Assembly: GCA_039000515.1 (NCBI GenBank)
Contig: JBCFYV010009882.1
Coordinates: 105,046,821 to 105,110,820 of the forward strand
Direction of reading: 5' to 3'
Length of the DNA: 64,000 nucleotides
DNA from: Timema cristinae
Taxonomy: Eukaryota > Arthropoda > Insecta > Phasmatodea > Timematidae
The translations under genes and the position numbers were made by a program. Within the stretch, counting starts at the first letter, position 1. The number at the start of each line of letters is the position of its first letter. Shown in pieces: positions 22,320 to 33,689 of the stretch. The notes under the pieces are model-generated. The model was not told the origin of the DNA and did no database searches. It saw only the letters and a list, made by a program, of their open reading frames with translations.

Positions 22320-23035
22320 ACTGTAACCAAGAAGATGTCTGCAGTCTATGAAGTACTAAGTAGACCTGTTGACGTCGCTCGCAATATGATTGGCTGGCTA
22401 GAACACGTGGTGTCCTTCACTTAACGTTCACGTGACGTGTAAGTTATCCCTGGACAACTCTTAAGGGCCCCCTGCACGGTCAGACAAGCACATGCAGTCT
22501 TAGACTAGCTCTTTTAGTTTTCAGATAGTTTCAAACAGTTTAAAACTACAGCCGTATGTCAGTGACGTCACTAATGATAGTAATTCCAAGTAATCTTCAC
22601 ACATCATAAGATGGTTTCTACAATTGTTTGGTTCAGATTTAATTTCATTTAATAGATTGATGTATAAATAACAGTATCTATTTAGTAACCACAGATCACA
22701 CCTTTTACTTCTTTTAACTCTTTTATTTTTGTATGATTTTTATTCTTATTATTTCACAAACTAAATAACAGATTTACAATAAATAAAACTCTTCTCGACT
22801 CAAGTCTGTAATTTCACCCACGGGTGTTGCAAGGAGAAGACGGTGCAAATCATTTACTGCAGGCAAGTCTACGGGGATAACTGAGTATGTAGGGAGGTCT
22901 TTATGTTAAGTGAACGTCAAGTGAATCCCCCACGTGCTCTAGCCAGCCAATCACATTGCGAGAAACGTCAACACAGCTATTTAGTACTTCATTTGTTTGT
23001 TAATGGACTGCAGACTACTTCTTTGGTATGATGTG
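22320..23035. mobile_element. Foldback element, about 715 bp, with 115-bp inverted ends
   Basis: The left arm (22330-22440: GAAGTACTAAGTAG, GTTGACGTCGCTCGCAATAT, GATTGGCTGGCTAGAACACG, CTTAACGTTCACGTGACG) is matched in inverse by 22905-23025 (CCACGTGCTCTAGCCAGCCA, ATCACATTGCGAGAAACGTC, AGTACTTCAT). The interior is unrelated AT-rich DNA without a transposase. It is a non-autonomous DNA transposon of undecided superfamily; the 48-bp array starts just beyond its right end. Confidence 0.7.
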
Positions 23036-23068
23036 TCTGCTTCTCATGAAATCTAAGGGTGGGTATCC

Positions 23069-23475
23069 ATTTGTTCTCGTATCATCCAGTGACACGATGC
23101 AATACAACACTGTCTGATTTGTTCTCGTATCATCCAGTGACACGATGCAATACAACACTGTCTGATTTGTTCTCGTATCATCCAGTGACACGATGCAATA
23201 CAACACTGTCTGATTTGTTCTCGTATCATCCAGTGACACGATGCAATACAACACTGTCTGATTTGTTCTCGTATCATCCAGTGACACGATGCAATACAAC
23301 ACTGTCTGATTTGTTCTCGTATCATCCAGTGACACGATGCAATACAACACTGTCTGATTTGTTCTCGTATCATCCAGTGACACGATGCAATACAACACTG
23401 TCTGATTTGTTCTCGTATCATCCAGTGACACGATGCAATACAACACTGTCTGATTTGTTCTCGTATCACCAATAT
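23069..23475 (+). repeat. 48-bp minisatellite, almost no variation
   Basis: Eight full units and a partial ninth of a 48-bp sequence containing TCGTATCATCCAGTGACACG and ATGCAATACAACACTGTCTG. I see no differences between the complete units, which points to very recent expansion or strong homogenisation. Because 48 is divisible by three and the unit lacks stops in several frames, frames of 139-154 codons appear on both strands; they are artefacts. Confidence 0.96.
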
Positions 23476-24007
23476 TAAAACGGAGGGCACAGGATTACGA
23501 CACGAATCAAACCTCAAAGTCCTGTTCTAGTTCTTCTGGAGAAATCAGAACATCTCTGCAAATAGCTACAACCTCGTACATTTTTATTCTTCATTCGATG
23601 TTGAAAAACTAAATAAACACATCCTGTTTTCGCACTTTATCGTCACCATCCAGATGTTTTTGAGTCCCATATTAAGTCATTTTATTACGGTATGTTTCTA
23701 AAAAGAGTATCGTGTCTTTCTTACTCCATTTCATTGATGCAAAACGATATTAATAACCACAATAAAGGTGAATACGTACTGTTATAAACGAAATACCCAC
23801 ACCGGGCGTCTTTGACAGGAACGAACGTGCAGTACCGGATGAAATTGCAACCCGTCCATATATCATTTAACCTAGTGCGGTACCATTCCTTTGATATGAC
23901 TGCGATAAACCGACAAATGACTGATCCAGCCCTTTGCCTATCTTTGCATCACATTTGGACAAGCAGCAAATGGATACCTGGCTTTAGACGTCACGTCCTG
24001 TGGCTTT

Positions 24008-24247
24008 TAGCACCGCGTCTTACTACCCGTTCAGTTTATACGCACATGTACTAATTACGCTAGTGGCTAGGGATGAGAAAGGTTGAATTTAGAGTAAGTG
24101 TACTCATATTTGCGTGAAAGGAGAGTGGAAAACCATTTTGTAAAAACCACCCTCAGTACAAACCGACCGGGATTTGAACCCCTGTCTTCGGCAGTTAAGT
24201 CTAATAAGAGAGTGACGCCTCAGACCATGTGTTCACCGAAGCAGGTA
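24008..24247 (-). mobile_element. SINE-D copy
   Basis: On the minus strand: a head with CTTCGGTGAACACATGGTCT, body GCAAATATGAGTACACTTAC, and the shared tail, ending with GTAGTAAGACGCGGTGCTAA. Box B is GGGTTCAAATCCCG. Confidence 0.88.
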
Positions 24248-24366
24248 GAAGCCTCTTATTACACTTTTTATGTTTGTAGCTCCAGTAATCTTCTATTCCA
24301 AGTATTTGCAGCCTATTCAACTCTAAATGATTGGGTTTCATTTTAGTGAACATTTTGTTTTACTTC

Positions 24367-24610
24367 GATTTGGTGGCCGCATGGTCTAACGCGCTATTCT
24401 AGTGTTAGACTAGACTGCTGATGAAGGTGAGATCGAGGTTCTAATCTAGGTCGGATGTACTGAAGGCAGTTTTTTAAAATGGTTTCCCACTCTCCCTCCA
24501 CGCAAATTTAGGTACACTTCCTCTAAATATAACCTTCCTAACCCCTGAAACCATTAGCGTAATTAGTACATAAGCGTACAAACCGAACGTGTAGTAAAAC
24601 GCGGTGCTAA
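24367..24610 (+). mobile_element. SINE-D copy, convergent with its neighbour
   Basis: ATTTGGTGGCCGCATGGTCT head, box-B-like GAGGTTCTAATCTAGG, body GCAAATTTAGGTACACTTCC, shared tail ending GTAGTAAAACGCGGTGCTAA followed by an A run. It lies head to head with the copy at 24008-24247, separated by about 120 bp. Confidence 0.88.
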
Positions 24611-25199
24611 AAAAAAGTGTTCAAAAAATAAAATAATAACGTACATTCACCGATTCCATTAAAAAAAAGTGTAATACATGAAAGTAAAAAAAATATATAA
24701 GTATAGCTCTTTGTGTGTGTGACTATAAAAGCAAACGCAACTCAGCTTAAAAAGTAGATTAATTTCGATATCAAACTGACTTGGTGTAAACTGAATGAAG
24801 TGAGGAAAGAGAAATCAATATTTGGTTGCAATGTCGTGTTGTTACGGTGGTGTAAAGTGAAAACAGGGTAATTTGAATGACGAAAGCTGGACAGCCAGGC
24901 CACACGAGACAGTATTATATTGATATATACTAGCGTTATTTTACCACTCCATCAAACATGGACGATCACTTCAACAAATCATCATGGAGGACATTTTGCT
25001 TCAACTCAGATTGGAGGGGAAAAAAAATAGTTCGATCGCTAACTAACGAGCATTATCAAATATGGTACACTTTCAATTCTCTTTGAGAGTGCTGTGAGAT
25101 GATTTCATGATGAATCTTAACATGAACTCGTGTAATTTCGTGGAGTTACTGATATTCTTACTTACTATCAGTCTGTGGCATTAGGAACTTGAAAGTTAA

Positions 25200-25300
25200 T
25201 TGCCGCACTTACAAAAGTACACCCCCTATCCCTATCATGAGCTAGTTCTATCCAGTCCACCTCATTACACCCTATTCCTATCTTGAGCTGGTTCTATCGG
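25200..25300 (-). mobile_element. Short LINE 3'-end fragment with two 46-bp units
   Basis: Reverse complement reads about one and a half units of the 46-bp repeat (AATGAGGTGGACTGGATAGA) and then GTACTTTTGTAAGTGCGGCA, the sequence that follows the array at 2584-2610. It shows a very short array in an independent copy of the same LINE. Confidence 0.8.
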
Positions 25301-25477
25301 AGGACTCACTATGATATGTTTATCACATCATGTGTGACTTGACCTTTTTATGAAATGATATTCTGAATCCCGCATGGCAAGCGGGGACTTACCAAGAACT
25401 GAGCGTACAAGTATAGTCTGTGAACATCTGTTTTTATAATTACATCCTAATCCATTAATTTCAGTATTTTACTTTCT

Positions 25478-26375
25478 TACGTCAAGAGAAAGTATTTTAA
25501 TCGTGAACAAAAAATTGATCTTGGGATTATTATGTATTTTTACGTTTAATGTGTGTCTCAACCTAAAAAAAAGTGGATTTTACAATTCTAACTTCCCCAT
25601 GTCTGTCTGTCTGTCCATCCCTGGCCACAGATCTGAAACGATTGATGAATTTTGTTCAAACATGATATCTAGATGATATTGAACTGTACCTCGGATTTTG
25701 AGTTTTGACCCTAACCCTCAAATTAAGGGTAGTTTACCGATGAGTAATTTTATTAATTCCAAATTTTTCTAAAATGGCTCGAACGTTTAAAAAAATGTAT
25801 CTAGGGGGCTTTGACATGAATAATAAAAATGTATACTTGTTTTTTGGAGGAAATTCTTTATAGGTTAGCTTACACGTGACTTCTCTTTTTAAATCGAGTC
25901 TTTTAAAATATGTCTCTAGTGATTTGGTTAAAGAATGGTATCAGGGGGCGATCTTACATGGTCAATAATAATATATCTTTATTTTTCTAAAATAAATTAA
26001 TTTAAAGGTAAACTTATGACAAAATATAGAAAATTTGAAATTTTCAATTTGGTCTTGAAGCCGAGTTCAAATTGAGTGTCCGGGAATATTTATCATGATA
26101 AATGCTTTTTTTTGTTGTTTTTAATTACAAATAATTTTAAGGTAGTTTACAAATAAAATTTTTGAAAATTTGAATTTTGCTAAAAATATTTGAACAATTT
26201 GGTTTAAAATTATATACATATTAAGACTAACAAGATGATGTGTTTGTTTTTTCTGAGGGAAATTTACTTAAGGGTAGTTTACTGAAAACATACTTTTGAA
26301 AGTTTTCTCCGACGCTATAATACACAATGTGAGAAAGTTTGTTTAATTGTGTCTTTTCATTTATTTTTTATTTAC
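25478..26375 (+). mobile_element. Repeat X copy
   Basis: Opens with a small hairpin-like TTTCTTACGTCAAGAGAAAG, has a TGTCTGTCTGTCTGTCC tract, then repeated short motifs of the form TTAAGGGTAGTTTAC (about 25725, 26140, 26270), and ends in GAGAAAGTTTG. The order matches the copies at 31060-31925 and 52775-53757. No transposase or reverse transcriptase can be read. Confidence 0.6.
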
Positions 26376-26608
26376 GTTACATCCTCTGCTTTTATCTAAT
26401 TATTTTTAAGGATTAGAGAAAATAAGTTAAATAAAGTTGCATAATAGTCGCTTTAGAGGGTACTGAAAAATGAATTCCAGCTGACAAAGAGGGGTATTAA
26501 ACTCAGATCAAACATGCTGGACTAGTTAATTGAAAGAGCAATTTTTTTTTCAATTACCTCTACAAACTATTAGCAGCTCTCATTATTTGTCCATTTTTCA
26601 ATTTATTT

Positions 26609-26858
26609 TTAGCACCGCGTCTTACTACCCGTTCGAGCTATACGTATATGTACTAATTACACTAATAATTTTAGGGGTTAAGAAGGTTATATTTAGAGGT
26701 AGTGTACCCGCATTTGCTTGGAGGTAGAGTGTAAAACCATTTTGGATAAACCCCTCTCACTACACCCGACTGAAATTCAAACCTCGATCTCCTCGTTATC
26801 AGCAGTCTAGTCTACTGCGAGAGTAGCGCCTTAGACCATGTGGCCACCGAAGCGGGTC
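26609..26858 (-). mobile_element. SINE-D copy
   Basis: Shared tail on the minus strand (plus strand begins AGCACCGCGTCTTACTACCC GTTCGAGC), body with GCAAATGCGGGTACACTACC in reverse, and head CCCGCTTCGGTGGCCACATG reading outward at 26858. Almost full length. Confidence 0.9.
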
Positions 26859-27196
26859 ATTGTTTCCTAAACCGGAGATAGAAGGAATATTTAATTTAGT
26901 CTATTATTTTATAATGAGGTTTGAATGTCGTTCAACGTTTGTCATTGTAACTCTCCAATCATAGTTTAATTTTCTTCTTATTTGTAATCCTAATAGATAA
27001 ATATTCCCGCCAGATGCACGAGATTATAAAATAAACATATTGCGAGCCACTACTTGACGACTTGTTTCATAACGAGCAACCAATAACAAACCAGAGTTTA
27101 TACTGTACTTTGAATGCTATTATTATCACCAGATGCGCTTTGCCGTCATCACGGGGGGGGGGGGGGGGACTAGTCACGTTATATTCAATTTTGTTT

Positions 27197-27443
27197 TTAG
27201 CGCCACACCTTACTGCCTGTTCAGGTTGTACACATATGTACTAAATAGGCTAATGAGTTAGGGATTAGGAAGGTTTAATTTAGAGAAAGTGTACCCGCAT
27301 TTTCGTGAAAAGAATGTGGAAAACCATTTCGAAAAACCACTCTCAGTACACCCGACCGAGATTCGAACCTTGATCTCCCCATAATCGGCAGTCTGGTCTA
27401 CTGTAAGGGTAGCACCTTAGACCATTCGGCCACCGAAGTGGGT
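27197..27443 (-). mobile_element. SINE-D copy
   Basis: Plus strand begins AGCGCCACACCTTACTGCCT (diverged tail) and ends at GGCCACCGAAGTGGG (head). Same arrangement as at 26609-26858 in the same orientation, about 340 bp away; flanking sequences differ, so these are separate insertions. Confidence 0.87.
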
Positions 27444-27714
27444 TTATTTCCTTGTTTGAAACGTATTAAATCAGTGTTATTCAACTTTCTTTTTTTTTGT
27501 TCGCGCACCCCAAGATATAATTTTCTCTTAAACTTTTTACCCTCCAAGTTGTTAGCATAATGCAAGTTATAAAATTAATATTCTATCATCTACATCTTAA
27601 ACAATATTATCAGAATTTCGGAAGCACGAAAGAAGACGACTCTACAAATATTGCGATATTTGAAACTTTAGGCTACTAACTTGGTATCTTACCTTACACG
27701 ATAAGAAGATATAT

Positions 27715-28190
27715 AGGGTGTTCGAAAACAGACTTGCCAGGAAACTATTTGCTCCAAAAAGGGAGGATGATAGTGTAGAGTGGAGGAAATTGCACAATAA
27801 TTAATGAATTACATGGCCTGTACTCATAATAAGAAATTGTTAAGATAATCAAGTCTCATAGACAGCGGTGGGCAGGACATGCAGCGCTAATGGGAGAACC
27901 TAGAACCGTGATCAAGGTACTGACTGGCAAACCCATTGGGAAGACCTAGACGTAGTTTGGAAGATAACATTAGACTGGACCTGAAAGAGATAAGGTCTAA
28001 TGAGGTGGACTGGATAGAACTAACTCAAGATAGGGATATGGTCTAATGAGGTGGACTGGGTATAACTAGCTCAAGATAGGGATAGGGTGTAATGAGGTGG
28101 ACTAGATAGAACTAGCTCAAGATAGGGATAGGGTGTAATGAGGTGGACTGGATAGAACTAAGATAGGGATAGGGTGTATTTTTGTAAGTC
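27715..28190 (+). mobile_element. LINE 3' fragment with a short 46-bp array
   Basis: Reads LARKLFAPKRED, then WAGHAA-MGEPRT and IKVLTGKPIGK in a frame broken by stops, and enters four copies of the 46-bp unit (27990-28165). The last unit is shortened by an internal deletion. Sequence then continues GTATTTTTGTAAGTCC, the diverged post-array end. Same LINE family as 1395-2640 and 46090-47925. Confidence 0.8.
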
Positions 28191-28670
28191 CTGTGCTACA
28201 CTAGCCGATTTTACTCGCCGCTACTGAGCTGTGTTTGTTTATTTTTGCGCGTGTTGCTGTTTCATTATCATCCTGTGTGAGAAATAATAAGTGTTAAAAT
28301 TCTCAGGTGATGATATAATCCGGTTTTTGTACATTTATTGGAAATATGAGTAATTGTGGGCCACAACAATTGAAAACTATAACCAAAAACACGCCCTGAA
28401 AGGTAGTTATTTCCCCAAGTTTTAGCGTGAACTAAATGGGGTTGGTTTCAAAATTTGTTATGAAAAAAAACACTGTGGAAAAGATAAATAACTTAAATCA
28501 TCCGTATTAGCTGTGGTAAGATGTGTCGATGACCAATAGGCGACATTTCCAAAGAAGTGCACGGAAAATAGTAGCAACGTGTGACAGGCGAGTAGTAGCT
28601 TCTAAGAAGTGGCGAACTGGTAGCGGCTACTAGATTGGAGCGAGTGACGTCACCTCGTCTAACACAGGCT

Positions 28671-29076
28671 TAAGGTGGGGATGAAGGGGACGCGAGAAAA
28701 GGCAAGTGATTTTGTAGTTTTTATATCAAAACATTGTGTTGGCCACAACAAATCTAATATTGCTCCAGTAGCAACAAAGAGTTTAACATTCTTCACACGG
28801 TGATATCAACAGTTGTTGAATATCTGTCAAACGTGTCCTGGAATTTAATGATAACTTTTTATCTTCATTAAAAAGTTTGTCACCTAATGCCGCCATTCTC
28901 TCGAAAGATATTCAACAACTGTTGATATCACCGTGTGAAGAATGTAAAACTCTTTGTTGCTACTGGAGCAATATTTTATTTATTTTTGACAAAAATGTTT
29001 TGCTATAAAAACTGCAAAATCCCTTGCCTTTTCTCGCGTCTCTCCCCCCCTCCACCCTACATACCCACCTTAAGTG
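28671..29076. mobile_element. Foldback element with about 190-bp inverted ends and TTAA-like termini
   Basis: Almost the whole element is a palindrome. ATTGCTCCAGTAGCAACAAA and TTCTTCACACGGTGATATCA on the left are matched in inverse at 28900-28980, and the outer arms (CTTAAGGTGGGG, GACGCGAGAAAAGGCAAG) at 28990-29076. A unique core of about 80 bp separates the arms. Both ends read TTAAGGTGGG inward, compatible with a TTAA target duplication as in piggyBac-type elements, though the end sequence is not a standard one. Transcribed, it would form a long hairpin RNA. Confidence 0.8.
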
Positions 29077-29105
29077 AGGCAATGAACTTTTGAGTTCCTA
29101 ATTTC

Positions 29106-29342
29106 ACCCGCCTCGGTGGCGTAGTTAACTAACGCGCTAGTATCGGACCACCGAGGACGGGGAGATTGAGGTTCGAATCTCGGTCGGGTGAACTGGTTTT
29201 TCTTAAATAGTTTTCCACTCTTCCTCCACGCAAATGCGGGTTCATTTCCTCTAAATTCAACCTTCCCAATTCCTAATCCATTAGTGTAATTATTACTTTG
29301 GCGTATAACCTGAATGGGTTGTAAGACACGGTGCTAAAAAAA
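29106..29342 (+). mobile_element. SINE-C copy, best preserved head
   Basis: CCCGCCTCGGTGGCGTAGTT opens the tRNA-like head, box B is GAGGTTCGAATCTCGG, then TTTTCCACTCTTCCTCCACG and GCAAATGCGGGTTCATTTCC, and the shared tail ending GTAAGACACGGTGCTAAAAA. The tail ends in A, not TAA, unlike SINE-A. Confidence 0.92.
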
Positions 29343-29805
29343 AGTTCCTAATTACATAGAGCAGAGATGGCAAATCAATGGCACGCGTGATATTGGATGG
29401 CACATGGAACGTATTTGTGTGGAACGCGTGCTATTGGATGGCACATGGAACGTATTTGGGTGGCACGCTGAGATGAATAAAATAAACGCTAAATAAAACT
29501 TCCACCAACGTTATATAAATTTTTGAAGTCAATTAGATTTCGACAGCCATATCATTCACATGTCACAATAAACTTTGGAAAGTCATCGGTTAGAAATAGT
29601 CTTTAGTGCTGTTGACAAAATTATCAACTTAATATAAATATATTATTTATCAAAATACTAAAACTTATTTCAAACTAATATTGAAAAGATTATGTAAGTT
29701 CTTGATTATAGCATTTATATACAATTGTTGTCTTTTATTCCCCTGAAGGTGTTATTTTCCAACGTTTTTATTTTAAGTTAACGAAATTAATATCGCCTAA
29801 GATCC

Positions 29806-30036
29806 GTTTTGGTGGCCACATGTTATAAGGCGCTAGTCTCACAATAGATTAGACTGCCGATGACGGGGATATCAAGGTTCAAATCTCGGTCGGGTGTTCT
29901 AAGCATATTTTTTCCAAAATTGTTTTCCACTCTCCCTCCACGCAAATACGGGTACGTTTCCTCTAAGTATAACTTTCCAAATATCTAAAATCATTAGTAT
30001 AATTAGTACATAAGCGTAAAACCTGGATGTGTAGTA

Positions 30037-30077
<41 letters not shown>
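29806..30077 (+). mobile_element. SINE-D copy ending in (TA)n
   Basis: CCGTTTTGGTGGCCACATGT head, box B AAGGTTCAAATCTCGG, the SINE-D body and a tail cut at GTGTAGTAAGA, where a (TA)n run of about 48 bp (30029-30077) begins. Confidence 0.85.
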
Positions 30078-30084
<7 letters not shown>

Positions 30085-30687
30085 ATATATTGACTAAGAC
30101 ATTCTCTTTGAAAATTTAATAAATTTTCCTTTCTTAAAATTCAAGTATTTTACAATATTTACAGTTTAGTTTGAGTTATTCTTTATATTTAATAATATTC
30201 AACACGCTTTGATTTGTAAACACTGATAATGAACACAAATAATAGTTGTCACGGTGGATTTAATTCAACTGATCCCTAAATGGCACACATGTCGGGAAAA
30301 TGTCGCCATCCCCGCCATAGATTAAGTAATTTTTTCTATGTTTATGTTTGCATTTTCTAAAAGCTTCTTCCTATCAAAACCCTACTATCCATGTAAGATA
30401 TGTTCTCTACTTTGATCAGTAAATACTTTATTGAACATTTTTTTGATTTCTATAAATACTAATCAAGTGCGTGCGTCAGTAAAAAACACATTATTTACAT
30501 TTTTTATTTCAAAATATTCAACTATTGTAATGCTATTTTTACCCTTTCCAAAATAATTGAGGAGGAAATGAGTAAAAACTGCTAATACAATTTTAAAATG
30601 AGCTTATTAGTGTTTGTCGATTTTATTTTGAATGTTTCTAAGTTCAAGTTCACTGAGATATGCTAAGAATATGAAATAATTATGCTT

Positions 30688-30915
30688 TTAACACCGTGTC
30701 TTACTACCCATTAAGTTTACACGATTATTTTCTAATTGCGCTGGTGATTTTAGGGATGAGGGAAGTTATATTTAGAGGAAGTATACCCGCATTGGCGTGG
30801 AGGGAGAGTGGAAAACTATTTGGTAAAAAGCCCCTTCAGTACACTGACCTATATTCGAACCTCGATCTCTCGGCTATCGGCCTCCAATCCACTGCGAGAG
30901 CAGCACCTTGGTACA
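30688..30915 (-). mobile_element. SINE-D copy, diverged
   Basis: Plus strand starts AACACCGTGTCTTACTACCC, then GAGGAAGTATACCCGCATTG and a decayed head ending near GAGAGCAGCACCTTGG. Confidence 0.78.
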
Positions 30916-31059
30916 ATTCAACTGATTTGATTGGGGAAGATTTAACAACATTTAATGAAACACTGATATCTAGACAGACATAGATGGTTTTATTTAAAAA
31001 CAGTTTTCCGAAATCTTAGACACATAAAGAATCATATTTCTAAAAAAAATTATAGAGTT

Positions 31060-31925
31060 CATTTATCCCTTTGTACTTTCTCTCAACCCCTCGGAGAGAG
31101 AAGTATTGTGATTGTTTAAAAAAATCGAACTTGAAATTTAATAAATGTCGACGTTTCATGAACCCCTGAAACTGAAAATTGGTTTTTCCCGCTGCCTTTT
31201 GTCTGTGTGCCTGTCTATCTGTCTGTGTGTCTATGTCTATTTGTCTGTGTGTCTGTATGTCTATTTGTCTGTGTGTCTGTGTGTCAGTATCTCGGGCTGG
31301 AATCTAAACCATTTGACCAATTGGGATAAGACTTAATATCTGAGATTTTCGTAAGGTTCCCTAGAGTTTTTTTTATTAGATACCTAACCCTAAAATTAAG
31401 GGTAGTTTACTGAAGGAGAAAATAAGATCAAATCTATTTTCTCAAACTCATCGGAAATGATTTTGTTCAAATTTGTATCTAGGCACTGTTTATCATTATA
31501 AACAAAATTACAATTCTCATTTTCACATGAAAATTACTTTAAGGGTACTTTACATACGCATAAATTTCTATTTGAAATACGAAATATTTTTACGTTTTAA
31601 AGTTGTAGTTTTATAAAAAATACAAATATTTTATTTGTGATTTATTTTTATAAAACCAACAGTTTCTGAGCTGTTAGCAAATATATATATTTATGTGGAG
31701 GTCTTTAAAAATATGAAATTGATTGATATGTTCTTTTCTCAATGTTTCTGTAACAGTGTGTATTATTTCATGGATGCTCTTTGGTAGAATGTAATTATTT
31801 TTAATTTCAATATTGTTTCTGCAACAATTGACACTATTTTTTTTCACACATTCTACGAGATTGAAGTAAATATCTCTATTTTTAACCAAAGTATTGATGA
31901 AGTCCGTGCGGTGCTCTGTACCGTT
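31060..31925 (+). mobile_element. Repeat X copy
   Basis: Begins with ACTTTCTCTCAACCCCTCGG AGAGAGAAGTATTGTGATTG, then GACGTTTCATGAACCCCTGA, a TGTCTGTGTGTCTGT tract, TAAAATTAAGGGTAGTTTAC at about 31390, AAGGGTACTTTACAT at 31545 and an end with GAAGTCCGTGCGGTGCTCTG TACC. The shared order with 52775-53757 defines a family of roughly 0.9-1 kb. Confidence 0.65.
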
Positions 31926-32384
31926 TATTTTTCCATCGCGTCTTATTTACAATCCTTCCGGGACATCCACAATGCACCTGTAATGGACATGATAAAAGAG
32001 ATGTAGGCGCATTTGCGTGGAAGGAGGCCGGGAAACCATTTAAGATAACTCACACTCAGTAACACTTATTTGAATCCATTCACTGGAAAATCAGACTAAA
32101 TGAGCCTGACACCCTGACCGCGTGCTCACTAGCGTGGACTTAAAGTAAAATTAAAGAAAATTGTATGAGAAATTAATTTTGTAATATTTTTTTAATTATT
32201 TATGTAAAATAATACATTAATTTTGAATACTATATTCTTCATATCACGCGTCTTGTTTGCATATTTATGCTAAGGCGATATGGATGAGGAAGGTTTAATT
32301 TGGGAAAATGTGGACATGTGACCATCAGTACAGTCTATTGCGATAGTGACGTCTTAGATCATGTGACCACCGAGGCAGGTTTTG
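31926..32384 (-). mobile_element. Two diverged shared-tail SINE relics
   Basis: The plus strand at 31933 (CATCGCGTCTTATTTAC) and at 32245 (CACGCGTCTTGTTTGC) starts like the SINE-C/D tail. GCATTTGCGTGGAAGGAGG at 32010 and a closing ATGTGACCACCGAGGCAGG at 32360 are body and head of the same family. Both are heavily mutated. Confidence 0.6.
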
Positions 32385-32677
32385 TGTTTGTTTGTTTATT
32401 TAGACAAATTACCCTTAGTATTATCATTTTTTAGTTAACATGCTTTTGTATTCATATGACAAATTAATTAGATTAAATATTTTTAAATTTTAAATATAAC
32501 AATAAATAGCTGAACCATTTATTAATTATAGAAATGGAGCCCAAGCTGGGCACGCGACTTGTTTTATTTTGCCCCATAATTCTCAACAGGTTTTTAAATA
32601 AATAATATGAGAAGGTGTAACTTCCATTTCCAGAATATAAAAACTTTCGGCATAAAAACCAGCTTAGTCATCTCTAC

Positions 32678-32680
<3 letters not shown>

Positions 32681-32741
<61 letters not shown>
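32681..32741. repeat. (TA)n microsatellite
   Basis: About 30 uninterrupted TA repeats. Confidence 0.97.
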
Positions 32742-32745
<4 letters not shown>

Positions 32746-32789
32746 TCATCATGAAATAATACTCCCAGATACCCATTTTCCAAGTATTT

Positions 32790-32990
32790 CAAATTTTCTA
32801 AATGTTCTCGTAAGTAAACTACCTTTAAATTAATTTATTCTATAAAAATCAACATACATAAATATTTATAATATAAAATAGTCTCCAATTAGCAATTTTG
32901 AACAAAATTTTAAGAGATTTTTTTTAAATCAATCATTATATATATATATATACACAATTTGATTAGGCCATTTCTGGAAAGGTAATTTAC
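32790..32990 (-). mobile_element. Repeat X fragment
   Basis: GTAAACTACCTTTAAATTAA and the following TTATTCTATAAAAATCAAC match the minus-oriented copy at 20840-20940. Confidence 0.5.
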
Positions 32991-33689
32991 AAGAAAAGGG
33001 CTGAAACAATTTTTAGAGACAAACACTGATTTTAAAGTTTGGGGGTCCGGGGTGTCGGTAAAAATAGTAACGTCCGTTGAAACCCCCATTTGTTCGTGTC
33101 GGTGGTTCTTCTGTAAGACCATTCTTTGTTTACATCACCATGGGAACCATCTTTTGTGTATGATTTATATCGGCAAATAAAATATATTTTTCTTTTATTA
33201 AAAATAATAGTGACAGCTTGATTTTTAATTGAGTGATTTGAGGTGGCAATTATAACACGTGATGTATGATTTACCCATCACAGGCCAACAAGTTAAATGA
33301 GCCTGACATTTAGTCCTCATGTCCACCGTGGGGGGTAAATTCCTCCTGCTACCAAAATTGTAGCATTTTAAATGAATGCATAAATAGTAGTTGCGTTGTA
33401 TTAATCTGTGAATGTCGTTGTTGACTTTGGGGACTGGCGTGGCTTTCAGTGTACGCGATACTATTTTCCGTGAGCGCCTTTGTAGAGAGGCGAGGAGGGA
33501 GGGGGGGACTAGGACGCCAATGAAGCTGAATCACATCTTCTGTCAATGAGAGGAAGGTTCCAAGGATGGTACAACAAACATTTACTCATCTTGTAGAAGA
33601 TTTACGCCAGAAACACTTTCAACTTCACATTCACTTCCTACGTGAAGGGAAATATCCTCACACTGCTATATTTCTTATAGTAATGACAG

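Noticed and set aside
23015..23517. Three overlapping frames of 139-154 codons on both strands
   Set aside because: They follow the 48-bp tandem unit exactly and exist only because 48 is a multiple of three and the unit lacks stops.
27465..27620. Possible hAT terminus (CAGTGTTATTCAACTTTC followed by GCGCACCCC)
   Set aside because: Looks like one end of a hAT-type element, but I could not find the matching inverted end or a target duplication.
29379..29466. Tandem duplication of about 41 bp (CGCGTG-TATTGGATGGCACA)
   Set aside because: Only two copies; a simple local duplication, not reported as an array.
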